Below, piece after piece: positions 1 through 5,546 of a stretch of 5,546 nucleotides of DNA; position 1 is the stretch's first letter; the number at the start of each line of letters is the position of its first letter. The stretch comes from Actinomycetes bacterium (lineage in GTDB: Bacteria > Actinomycetota > CALGFH01). The stretch spans positions 1 to 5,546 of the forward strand of contig JASLIH010000546.1 in the NCBI GenBank assembly GCA_030152105.1, read 5' to 3'. The notes below the pieces were generated by a model that saw nothing but the letters and a program-made list of their open reading frames with translations, did no database searches and had not been told where the DNA came from. The position numbers were made by a program, and so were the translations under genes.

Positions 1-591
1 CAAGGCCCTCCAGGACGAGCTGCGGCTCCGCAACGCCGAGCTGGAGCTGGCCAGCCGCACCGACGCCTCACCGGCCTGCGCAACCGGCGCCACCTGGAGG
101 AGCAGCTCCAGCGGCTGGCCGCGACCGGCGACCCGCTCTCGGTCCTGCTGTGCGACATCGACCGGTTCAAGCAGGTCAACGACACCCGCGGCCACGCCGC
201 CGGCGAGCAGGTCCTGCGGGTGGTGGCGACCCGCCTCGGCGAGGTCGCCCGCCCCGGCGACGTGCCCGGCCGCTGGGGCGGCGAGGAGTTCCTGGTCCTG
301 CTGCCGGGCACCGGCCCGGCCGAGGCGGCGGCCGTGGGCGAGCGGACCCGGCTGGCCATCGCGGCCGCGCCGGTGCCGCTGGCTGAGGGGCCGCTGACCG
401 TGACGACCAGCGTCGGGGTGGCCACCGGGGCCGACGACGGCTGGGAATGCCTGGTCCGGCGGGCCGACACCGGCCTGTACGCGGCCAAGGAGAGCGGTCG
501 CGACCGGGTGGCCGCCGGCCCGCCTCCCGAGCCGGCGGCCGGGTCGCGAACCTTCACACCGGAAGGCCAAGATGCGGCAAGATACCGATGA
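1..591 (+). CDS. GGDEF-domain diguanylate cyclase, C-terminal part, apparent frameshift near base 67
   Basis: The gene is cut by the left window edge and ends at TGA 589-591. It encodes the catalytic GGDEF domain, which in this family joins two GTP into the second messenger c-di-GMP. Visible landmarks are the metal-binding DIDRFKQVND stretch (154-183), an RPGD inhibitory I-site (250-261) exactly five residues before the signature, the active GGEEF signature (277-291), SVGVA, and the closing ADTGLYAAKESGRDRV. Bases 2-67 read in another frame as a linker helix (LRLRNAELELASRTDA) typical just before the domain. The expected DALTGLRNRR is restored only if one C is added near 65-69. The downstream frame happens to be open to the window edge, so an automatic call would look intact but have a wrong first ~22 codons. 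The sensory or receiver part lies outside the window. The 3' end overlaps the next gene. Family call is firm; whether the frameshift is real or a sequencing error is unknown. Confidence 0.88.
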   Translation, partial: QGPPGRAAAPQRRAGAGQPHRRLTGLRNRRHLEEQLQRLAATGDPLSVLLCDIDRFKQVNDTRGHAAGEQVLRVVATRLGEVARPGDVPGRWGGEEFLVLLPGTGPAEAAAVGERTRLAIAAAPVPLAEGPLTVTTSVGVATGADDGWECLVRRADTGLYAAKESGRDRVAAGPPPEPAAGSRTFTPEGQDAARYR

Positions 592-841
592 CGGGAAGCG
601 GCCCGACGAGACACAGGGGAACGGGATCCGGTTGGCCGACCAGCAGGTGATCGGGAAGGTCGGCCGGGTCACGGGCACCATCGGCCCCGAGCGGGTCGGC
701 GAGGTCATGATCCCCATCCGTGGCGGCAGCGAGGCCTTCAACGCCTACGCCGCCGACACCAAGGACACCATCTCGACCGGCACCCGCGTGGTCGTGATCG
801 AGTACTTCCCGCCACGAACCGTCGTGGTCAGCCCGATGTAG
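572..841 (+). CDS. Small NfeD/YuaF-like OB-fold protein without membrane segments
   Basis: This 89-residue protein has a hydrophilic N-terminus (1-25) and then a beta-rich region (about 27-87) containing IGKVGRVTGTIGP, GEVMIPIRGG and DTISTGTRVVVIEYFPPRTVVVSP. That pattern resembles the C-terminal OB-fold of NfeD/YuaF/YqiJ proteins, the usual genetic partners of flotillins. Classical members carry several transmembrane helices before this domain; here there is none, so the protein is predicted to be soluble or to be held at the membrane by a partner. The ATG at 572 is supported by GGAAGG at 561-566, five bases upstream. The gene starts inside the end of the cyclase gene (20-base overlap) and stops 22 bases before the flotillin gene, which suggests translational coupling in one operon. 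The assignment rests on the fold-like pattern plus the flotillin neighbour; sequence similarity alone would be weak. Confidence 0.8.
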   Translation: MRQDTDDGKRPDETQGNGIRLADQQVIGKVGRVTGTIGPERVGEVMIPIRGGSEAFNAYAADTKDTISTGTRVVVIEYFPPRTVVVSPM

Positions 842-863
842 GGCTGCGTCGAAAGGCTGCGCA

Positions 864-2342
864 ATGGACCCCCTGATCCTGGCCGGAGGCGTCGTCGTCG
901 GCCTGGTCGTCCTGTTCGCGATCTTCAAGCTCATGTGGCGGGTCGCCGAGCCCAACGAGGCCCTGGTCATCTCCGGCCTGCGCGAGCACTCGTCGCCCGA
1001 GGGGGCCGGCGAGAGCATGGGCTTCCGTATCGTCACCGGCAAGGGCACGCTGGTCCTGCCGGGCATCCAGACGGTCCGGCGGCTGTCGCTCGACCTGCGC
1101 GAGGCCCCGCTGTCGATCGAGTGCGTGACCCACCAGGGCATCCCGCTCGGCATCCAGGGCGTGGTCATCTTCAAGGTCGGCGACGACTACGTCTCGATCG
1201 CCAACGCCGCCCGCCGCTTCCTCGACCAGCAGCAGCAGATGGACGCCCGGGTGCACAACGTGTTCGCCGGCCATCTGCGAGCCATCGTCGGCAACATGAC
1301 GGTCGAGGAGATGATCCGGGACCGGGAGAAGCTGACCTCGCTGACCCGCCAGTCGTCGGGGTCGGAGATGGAGAAGCTCGGCCTGATCGTCGACTCCCTC
1401 CAGGTGCAGGAGATCCACGACCCGACCGGCTACATCCGGAACCTGGCCCTGCCCCACGCGGCCGCCGTGGCCCGGGAGGCGCGTATCGCCCAGGCCCACG
1501 CCGACCGGGAGGCGACCACCGCCGAGCAGGGCGCCGACGCCCTCAAGGCCGAGGCCAGGCGCGAGAGCATGATCAAGCAGGCCGGCTACCAGGCCGAGAT
1601 CGACAAGGCCTCCGCCCAGGCCAAGCAGGCCGGGCCGCTGGCCGACGCCTCGGCCCGCCAGCACGTGGTCGTCGAGGAGACCAAGGTGGCCGAGCTGGAG
1701 GCCCAGCGCGAGGAGCAGCGCCTCCAGGCCACCATCCGCAAGCCGGCCGACGCCAAGGCCTATGAGTCGGTCACCCTGGCCAAGGCGGCCCGCGACGCCC
1801 GCATCTCCGGGGCCGAGGCCGAGCGCCAGGAGGTCGAGCTGCACGCCCAGGCGTCGGCCGAGCGGGTCCGGCTGGAGGCGGTCGCCGAGGCCGAGCGGGT
1901 CAGGGTCGACGCCATCGCCCGCTCCGAGTCGACTCGGCTCATCGGCGAGGCCGAGGCGGCCGCGACCGCGGCCAAGGGCCGGGCCGAGGGCGAGGCCGTC
2001 CAGGCCAGGGGCATGGCCGAGGCCGAGGCGATCAAGGCCAGGGCCGACGCCCTGGCCGAGAACCAGGACGCCGTCATCGGCCAGCAGCTGGCCGAGAAGT
2101 GGCCGGCGATCGTCGAGGCCGCGGCCAAGCCGTTCGCGTCGGTCGACCAGATGATCGTCCTCAACGGCGCCCAGGGCCTGTCCGAGGCGCTGGCCGCCGC
2201 CCTCAGCCAGGGCGTGGCCGGCCTCCAGATGGCCCGCAACCTCCTGTCCGGCGGCAACGGCACCGGCAGGGCCAACGCCGAGCCCGGCGACCGGGGCGCG
2301 CTCCAGCCGCCCGACGCCGCGCCTCGGGAACCCAAGCCCTAG
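864..2342 (+). CDS. Flotillin-like SPFH-domain membrane scaffold protein
   Basis: This 492-residue protein has an N-terminal hydrophobic segment (about residues 4-24) that should anchor it in the cytoplasmic membrane. An SPFH/band 7 domain follows (about 26-200), including AEPNEALVISG, LVLPGIQTVRRLSLDLRE, THQGIPLGIQGVVIFKVGDD and the GLIVDSLQVQEIHDP strand. A long Ala/Glu/Arg-rich coiled coil (about 203-400) contains the EAEA-type repeats typical of flotillins. The end of the family core is marked by ASVDQMIVLNGAQGLSEAL (425-443). A Gly/Pro-rich, probably disordered tail covers about 462-492. In this family such proteins oligomerise through the coiled coil and organise membrane microdomains in bacteria (FloT/YqiK type). 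The length fits bacterial flotillins, which are roughly 480-560 residues. ATG 864 is chosen because GAAAGG at 851-856 lies seven bases upstream and the hydrophobic anchor starts at once. The upstream NfeD-like gene strongly supports the call. The exact client proteins cannot be read from sequence. Confidence 0.93.
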   Translation: MDPLILAGGVVVGLVVLFAIFKLMWRVAEPNEALVISGLREHSSPEGAGESMGFRIVTGKGTLVLPGIQTVRRLSLDLREAPLSIECVTHQGIPLGIQGVVIFKVGDDYVSIANAARRFLDQQQQMDARVHNVFAGHLRAIVGNMTVEEMIRDREKLTSLTRQSSGSEMEKLGLIVDSLQVQEIHDPTGYIRNLALPHAAAVAREARIAQAHADREATTAEQGADALKAEARRESMIKQAGYQAEIDKASAQAKQAGPLADASARQHVVVEETKVAELEAQREEQRLQATIRKPADAKAYESVTLAKAARDARISGAEAERQEVELHAQASAERVRLEAVAEAERVRVDAIARSESTRLIGEAEAAATAAKGRAEGEAVQARGMAEAEAIKARADALAENQDAVIGQQLAEKWPAIVEAAAKPFASVDQMIVLNGAQGLSEALAAALSQGVAGLQMARNLLSGGNGTGRANAEPGDRGALQPPDAAPREPKP

Positions 2343-2396
2343 CGGCAACCGCCGGCCGGTCGGCCGCGAAGGTCTGTTCGTCGGGATGTCCGGTCC

Positions 2397-2403
2397 AAGG
2401 AGG
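2397..2403 (+). promoter_or_regulatory. Strong Shine-Dalgarno site for the epimerase-like gene
   Basis: AAGGAGG sits seven bases before ATG 2411. It decides the start: the same frame is open far upstream, back into the flotillin gene, but only this ATG has a good ribosome site and places the Rossmann beta-strand at the very N-terminus, as in the family. Confidence 0.85.
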
Positions 2404-2410
2404 CAAGCGA

Positions 2411-3331
2411 ATGCTGGTGGCGGTGACCGGTGCGTCCGGCCTGATCGGCACGGCCCTGACGCGGCGCCTGCGGGCCGAGGGCCATCAGGTGCTGCGCCTG
2501 ACCCGCTCCGAGCCCACCGGGGCCGACCAGGTCCAGTGGGACCCGATGGCCGGCCAGCTCGACCCCGACGCCCTGACCAAGGCGGACGCGGTCGTCCATC
2601 TGGCGGCCAGGAACCTCGGCGAGCAGCTCCGCTGGACGGCCAGGACCAAGCGGGAGCTGCTCTCCAGCCGGGTCGAGGGCACCGCCCTGGTCGCCCGCAC
2701 CATGGCCGACCTGGCCGTAGGGTCCGGGGGGCCGCGGGTGCTGCTGTGCGCGTCGGGGGTCGGGTTCTACGGCGACCGGGGCGACGAGGTGCTGACCGAG
2801 GCGAGCAGCGGCGGGAGCGGGTTCCTGGCCGGCCTGTGCCGGCAGTGGGAGGCGGCCGCCGACCCGGCCAGGGAGGCCGGGCTGCGGGTCGTCCACCTGC
2901 GCACCGGCCCCGTCCAGGACACCGCCGGGGGCGGCCTGCCCAAGCAGGCCCTGATGTTCCGGCTGGGGCTCGGCGGCCGGCTCGGCTCAGGCCGCCAGTG
3001 GCTGAGCTGGACCTCGCTCGACGACATCGTCGGCGCGTACGTCCACGCCCTGACCCACGACGAGCTCGACGGCCCGGTGAACAACGTCGCCCCCAACCCC
3101 GTCACCAACGCCGAGTTCACCACCACCCTGGCCCGCGTCCTTCACCGCCCGGCCCTCCTGCCCATCCCCGAGTTCGGCCCGAGACTGGTCCTCGGCGAGA
3201 CCGCCGACGAGTTCCTGTTCGTCAGCCAGCGCGCCCACCCGGTCCGGCTGCTGGAGACCGGCTTCCAGTTCCGGTTCCCCGAGCTGGAAGCCGCCCTCCG
3301 CCACACCCTCAACCGCCCCGAGCGCGGGTAG
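2411..3331 (+). CDS. TIGR01777-family NAD(P)-binding epimerase-like protein (DUF1731 C-terminus)
   Basis: This 306-residue protein belongs to the extended SDR, epimerase-like group that includes E. coli YfcH and human SDR39U1. It opens with MLVAVTGASGLIG, giving the Rossmann dinucleotide motif G7-x-x-G10-x-x-G13. Further family marks are VVHLAARNLGEQLRW (61-75), TKRELLSSRVEGT (79-91), the CASGVGFYGDRGDE segment (113-126), GLGGRLGSGRQWLSWTSLDDIV (186-207) and GPVNNVAPNPVTNAEF (221-236). The C-terminal DUF1731-like region (about 246-297) contains RPALLPIP, GETADEFLFVSQR and LETGFQFRFPELEAAL. The length is normal for the family. The protein is presumably cytoplasmic and binds NADP(H) or NAD(H); the substrate is not established for most members and is not given by the context. 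It follows the flotillin gene by 68 bases without a clear terminator, so read-through is possible. It converges on the - strand gene at 3354. Confidence 0.93.
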   Translation: MLVAVTGASGLIGTALTRRLRAEGHQVLRLTRSEPTGADQVQWDPMAGQLDPDALTKADAVVHLAARNLGEQLRWTARTKRELLSSRVEGTALVARTMADLAVGSGGPRVLLCASGVGFYGDRGDEVLTEASSGGSGFLAGLCRQWEAAADPAREAGLRVVHLRTGPVQDTAGGGLPKQALMFRLGLGGRLGSGRQWLSWTSLDDIVGAYVHALTHDELDGPVNNVAPNPVTNAEFTTTLARVLHRPALLPIPEFGPRLVLGETADEFLFVSQRAHPVRLLETGFQFRFPELEAALRHTLNRPERG

Positions 3332-3353
3332 GGGTTCGCCTGGTCGGTTCTGG

Positions 3354-3797
3354 TTAGACGCCGTCCGAGGGGCGCCTGGCCTGGTCGGCCTCCTGGTCGA
3401 AGACGCCGTCCTGGAGGACCGGCTCGCGCTCGTAGGCCCCCTGGTCCACGACCGGCTCGGCGGCGAGGTCGGGGTCGGCGGCCGAGCGCTCGCGCTCGTA
3501 GCCGGGGCGGTCGTCGGCGGGGGTCTCCCGGGTGGCGCCCTCCTCGGCGGCGGTCACGTCGTCGCCGATCTCCCCGGCGCCCTCGACATGGGAGCCGAGC
3601 CGGGTGCGCAGCGGCTCGCCCTCGGACATGGCGACGGTGCCGAGAGGCTGGTCGGTGCTGGCCGCGACCGGGTCGGGGTCGGTCAGCGCGGTGTCGCGAC
3701 CCGGGCCCGGCTCCTCGGACTCGCTGCCGATCATGCCGGTGTCGCCTTGCCGTGCCTCGTCACTGCGGTCGGACATCCCAGTGTCGTCGCGGTCCAT
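3354..3797 (-). CDS. Acidic, low-complexity hypothetical protein with internal repeats
   Basis: I do not recognise this 147-residue protein with confidence. The start at 3797 (MDRDDTGMSD) is preferred over an in-frame ATG at 3821 because AAAGGAGG (3803-3810) ends five bases before it. The protein is strongly acidic: I count about 38 Asp/Glu against 13 Arg, and no Lys, Cys, Trp or Asn. It has no signal peptide or membrane segment and is probably disordered. DTGM occurs at residues 5-8 and 19-22, and YERE at 100-103 and 122-125, so short motifs are repeated. The EGEPLRTRL and TAAEEGA stretches faintly recall the small acidic actinobacterial DUF5709 proteins, but this is only a guess. It lies 68 bases downstream of dnaE2 on the same strand, so it may share that transcript, though a possible promoter of its own lies in the gap. 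The opposite strand is also open across parts of this region, but those frames lack comparable start signals. Confidence 0.75.
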   Translation of the reverse strand: MDRDDTGMSDRSDEARQGDTGMIGSESEEPGPGRDTALTDPDPVAASTDQPLGTVAMSEGEPLRTRLGSHVEGAGEIGDDVTAAEEGATRETPADDRPGYERERSAADPDLAAEPVVDQGAYEREPVLQDGVFDQEADQARRPSDGV

Positions 3798-3802
3798 CGC
3801 GA

Positions 3803-3810
3803 CCTCCTTT
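3803..3810 (-). promoter_or_regulatory. Strong Shine-Dalgarno site of the acidic protein gene
   Basis: Read on the - strand this is AAAGGAGG, five bases before ATG 3797. It is the best ribosome site in the window. It fixes the start at 3797 and is the main evidence that this short, unusual reading frame is translated. Confidence 0.85.
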
Positions 3811-3824
3811 CGGTCGTTCACCTG

Positions 3825-3850
3825 CTATCCGGTCGAGGTCCCGCACAAAC
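3825..3850 (-). promoter_or_regulatory. Possible alternative-sigma promoter (GTTT-N16-GGATAG)
   Basis: On the - strand, GTTT (3850-3847) is followed after 16 bases by GGATAG (3830-3825), 27 bases before the start codon of the acidic protein. This resembles the GTTT/GGGTAT pattern of SigB/SigF-type stress promoters in actinobacteria, with mismatches in the -10 element. No good housekeeping TTGACA/TATAAT pair is visible here. The match is short and may be chance. Confidence 0.22.
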
Positions 3851-3865
3851 GCCAGGCACGGCCCG

Positions 3866-5546
3866 TCACCGGAAGTCGCGGGAGCGGGTGGAGGCGGCCA
3901 GCGGCAGGGGCCGGAGCTGGTCGGCGATCACGTTGATCACGCCCTCGACCCGCTCCAGCCGCCCCCTGACGAGCAGGGCGGCGGCGCTCCGGCCGACCCG
4001 CTTGTAGCGGGCCCAGACGCCCTTGGAGCAGATCACGTTGATCAGCCCGGTCTCGTCCTCGATGTTCAGGAAGGTGGTCCCGCTGGCCGTCGCCGGGCGC
4101 TGTCGGTGGGTCACCACCCCGCCGACCAGGACCCTGCTGCCGGGCGGGACCACCGCCAGCCCCTCGGCGGCGACCGCGCCGAGCTCGTCCAGCCGTTCGC
4201 GGGCGAACTGCACCGGGTGGCTGTCGCTCGACAACCCGGTCGCCCACAGGTCGGCCGCGCCCAGCTCGACCGGGCTCATCCCCGGCAGCCGGGGCGCCTC
4301 AGCCCCCACCGCCGTCCCCGGCAACCGGTCCGCCCTTGCCTGGGCGACCGCCCCGGCCGCCCACAACGCCGCCCGCCGCTCCAGCCCCAGCGACCCGAAC
4401 GCCCCCGCGGTGGCCAGCGCCTCCACCTGCCCCTCCCCCACCCCCGTCCGCCGCACCAGATCCGCCATGGACGCGTACGGCCGCCCCTCCGCCACCCGCT
4501 CAGCCAGCTCCTCCCCCAACGACCGCACATACCCAAGCCCCAACCGCACCGCCCACCCGCCCGCCACCCCGAGGGGCTCCCAGCCGGCCAGGGATCCGGT
4601 CTCCTCCGCCCGCTCCCCGTCCTTCGCCGGCTCCAGGGTCGCGGTGGCGGCGGAGAGGTTGACGTCGGGGCCGTGGACGACCACGCCATGGCGGCGGGCG
4701 TCGGCGACCAGGGTGTTGGGCGACCAGAAGCCCATCGGCTGGGCGTTCAGCAGGGCGGCCAGGAACGCGGCCGGGTAGTGGAGCTTCAGCCAGGCGCTGG
4801 CGTAGACCAGGTAGGCGAACGACACCGAGTGGCTCTCGGGGAAGCCGAAGTTGGCGAAGGCGGCCAGCTTCTCGTAGATCCTGTCGGCGATCTCGCCGGT
4901 GATCCCGCGCTCGGCCATGCCCTGGTACAGCCGGCCCCGTAGGCGCTCCATGCGTTCGCTGGAGCGCTTGGCCCCCATGGCCTGGCGGAGCTGGTCGGCC
5001 TCGGCGGCGGTGAACCCGGCGACGTCCACGGCCATCTGCATGAGCTGCTCCTGGAACAACGGCACCCCGAGGGTCTTGGCCAGGGACCGCTCCAGCAGCG
5101 GGTGCAGGTAGGTGACCTCCTCGTCGCCGTTGCGGCGGCGGATGTAGGGGTGGACCGAGCCGCCCTGGATCGGGCCCGGCCGGATCAGCGCCACCTCGAC
5201 CACCAGGTCGTAGAACTCCCGCGGCGCCAGCCGGGGCAGGGTGGCCATCTGGGCCCGGCTCTCGACCTGGAACACCCCGACCGAGTCGGCCGCGCACAGC
5301 ATCTCGTAGACGGCCGCCTCCTGGGGCAGCTCGGCCAGGTCGACCTCGACCCCGTGGGAGGCACGGACCAGGTCGACGGTGTCGTGCAGGGCCGTGAGCA
5401 TCCCCAGGCCGAGCAGGTCGAACTTGACCAGCCCGACGGCGGCGCAGTCGTCCTTGTCCCACTGCAGGACGCTGCGGTCCTTCATGGTCGCCCACTCGAC
5501 CGGGCAGACCTCGACCACCGGCCGGTCGCAGATCACCATGCCGCCG
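3866..5546 (-). CDS. dnaE2: Error-prone DNA polymerase DnaE2 (ImuC), C-terminal half
   Basis: The gene enters from the right edge and ends at TGA (3868-3866), giving about 560 residues of a protein usually near 1050-1100. DnaE2 is the C-family polymerase used with ImuA/ImuB for translesion synthesis and induced mutagenesis. Visible parts, in order, are WDKDDCAAVGLVKFDLLGLGML, whose Asp at 5419-5417 matches the third catalytic Asp of DnaE polymerases; GVFQVESRAQM; ALIRPGPIQGGSVHPYIRRR; VPLFQEQLMQMA; FGFPESHSVSFAYLVYASAWLKLHYP; and LLNAQPMGFWSPNTLVADARRHGV. A helix-hairpin-helix-like region (LGLGYVRSLG) and the C-terminal OB domain (about 4150-3900; GGVVTHRQRPATASGTTFLNIEDETG) follow. The NAQPMGF segment, RQRPATA and the terminal SRDFR favour DnaE2 over replicative DnaE1. 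The PHP domain, the first two catalytic Asp residues and the promoter lie outside, so activity and LexA control cannot be judged. ImuA/ImuB, if present, are not in the window. The only gene downstream is the acidic hypothetical protein. Confidence 0.95.
   Translation of the reverse strand, partial: GGMVICDRPVVEVCPVEWATMKDRSVLQWDKDDCAAVGLVKFDLLGLGMLTALHDTVDLVRASHGVEVDLAELPQEAAVYEMLCAADSVGVFQVESRAQMATLPRLAPREFYDLVVEVALIRPGPIQGGSVHPYIRRRNGDEEVTYLHPLLERSLAKTLGVPLFQEQLMQMAVDVAGFTAAEADQLRQAMGAKRSSERMERLRGRLYQGMAERGITGEIADRIYEKLAAFANFGFPESHSVSFAYLVYASAWLKLHYPAAFLAALLNAQPMGFWSPNTLVADARRHGVVVHGPDVNLSAATATLEPAKDGERAEETGSLAGWEPLGVAGGWAVRLGLGYVRSLGEELAERVAEGRPYASMADLVRRTGVGEGQVEALATAGAFGSLGLERRAALWAAGAVAQARADRLPGTAVGAEAPRLPGMSPVELGAADLWATGLSSDSHPVQFARERLDELGAVAAEGLAVVPPGSRVLVGGVVTHRQRPATASGTTFLNIEDETGLINVICSKGVWARYKRVGRSAAALLVRGRLERVEGVINVIADQLRPLPLAASTRSRDFR

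Noticed and set aside
1561..2060. Repetitive GCCGAGGCC-like DNA that could look like a tandem repeat array
   Set aside because: It is the codon image of the Ala/Glu-rich coiled coil of flotillin, with irregular spacing and no fixed repeat unit.
828..2348. A 506-codon open frame on the - strand opposite the flotillin gene, and a second long one at 1760-2335
   Set aside because: The flotillin frame has a full set of family motifs. The antisense frames give Gly/Leu/Arg-rich translations with no recognisable domain, as expected when GC-rich coding DNA has few stops.
2353..2366. Small hairpin CGGCC-GGTC-GGCCG after the flotillin stop codon, a possible terminator
   Set aside because: The stem is only five base pairs and no T-run follows. 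Such palindromes are common by chance in DNA this GC-rich.
2099..2410. In-frame N-terminal extension of the epimerase-like gene into the flotillin gene
   Set aside because: The extension reads as Arg/Pro/Gly-rich noise and overlaps flotillin coding sequence. The ATG at 2411 has AAGGAGG upstream and begins the Rossmann fold as in the family.
3332..3353. Possible bidirectional terminator between the convergent stop codons
   Set aside because: The 22-base gap contains no visible inverted repeat or T-run.
3752..4942. A 396-codon open frame on the + strand opposite dnaE2, and a Pro-rich one at 4336-4662
   Set aside because: The - strand encodes clear DnaE2 motifs throughout. The + strand product is low-complexity Pro/Arg/Gly and is a shadow of G-ending codons.

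Overview
This is a very GC-rich stretch in which most codons end in G or C. It holds four complete or near-complete genes and two genes cut by the window edges. The gene families and codon habits suggest a high-GC actinobacterium or a similar soil or metagenomic lineage. No rRNA, tRNA or other taxonomic marker is present, so this is inference only.

Left part, + strand (1-2342): the 3' part of a GGDEF diguanylate cyclase gene enters from the left edge and appears to carry a one-base deletion near 65-69. Its end overlaps by 20 bases the start of a small OB-fold protein of the NfeD/YuaF type. A flotillin-like SPFH protein follows 22 bases later. The NfeD-like and flotillin pair is a well-known membrane-microdomain module. 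The cyclase overlap suggests all three are translated from one message.

Middle, + strand (2411-3331): a TIGR01777-type NAD(P)-binding epimerase-like protein (YfcH/SDR39U1 relatives, with a C-terminal DUF1731 region). It has a strong Shine-Dalgarno site and lies 68 bases after the flotillin gene. It could be the last gene of the same transcript, but no functional link is evident.

Right part, - strand (3354-5546): the C-terminal half of the error-prone DNA polymerase DnaE2 (ImuC) enters from the right edge. It is followed downstream on the same strand by a small, very acidic, lysine-free hypothetical protein with internal repeats. This protein has its own strong ribosome binding site and a possible stress-type promoter. 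The + and - strand gene groups converge with only 22 bases between their stop codons.

There is no gene-free stretch over 300 bases and no CRISPR, insertion sequence, tRNA or prophage signal. I did not find a convincing new multi-gene system. The points most worth a second look are the cyclase frameshift, the cyclase/NfeD/flotillin linkage, the membrane-anchor-free NfeD protein, the acidic repeat protein beside dnaE2, and a block of altered codon use inside dnaE2.
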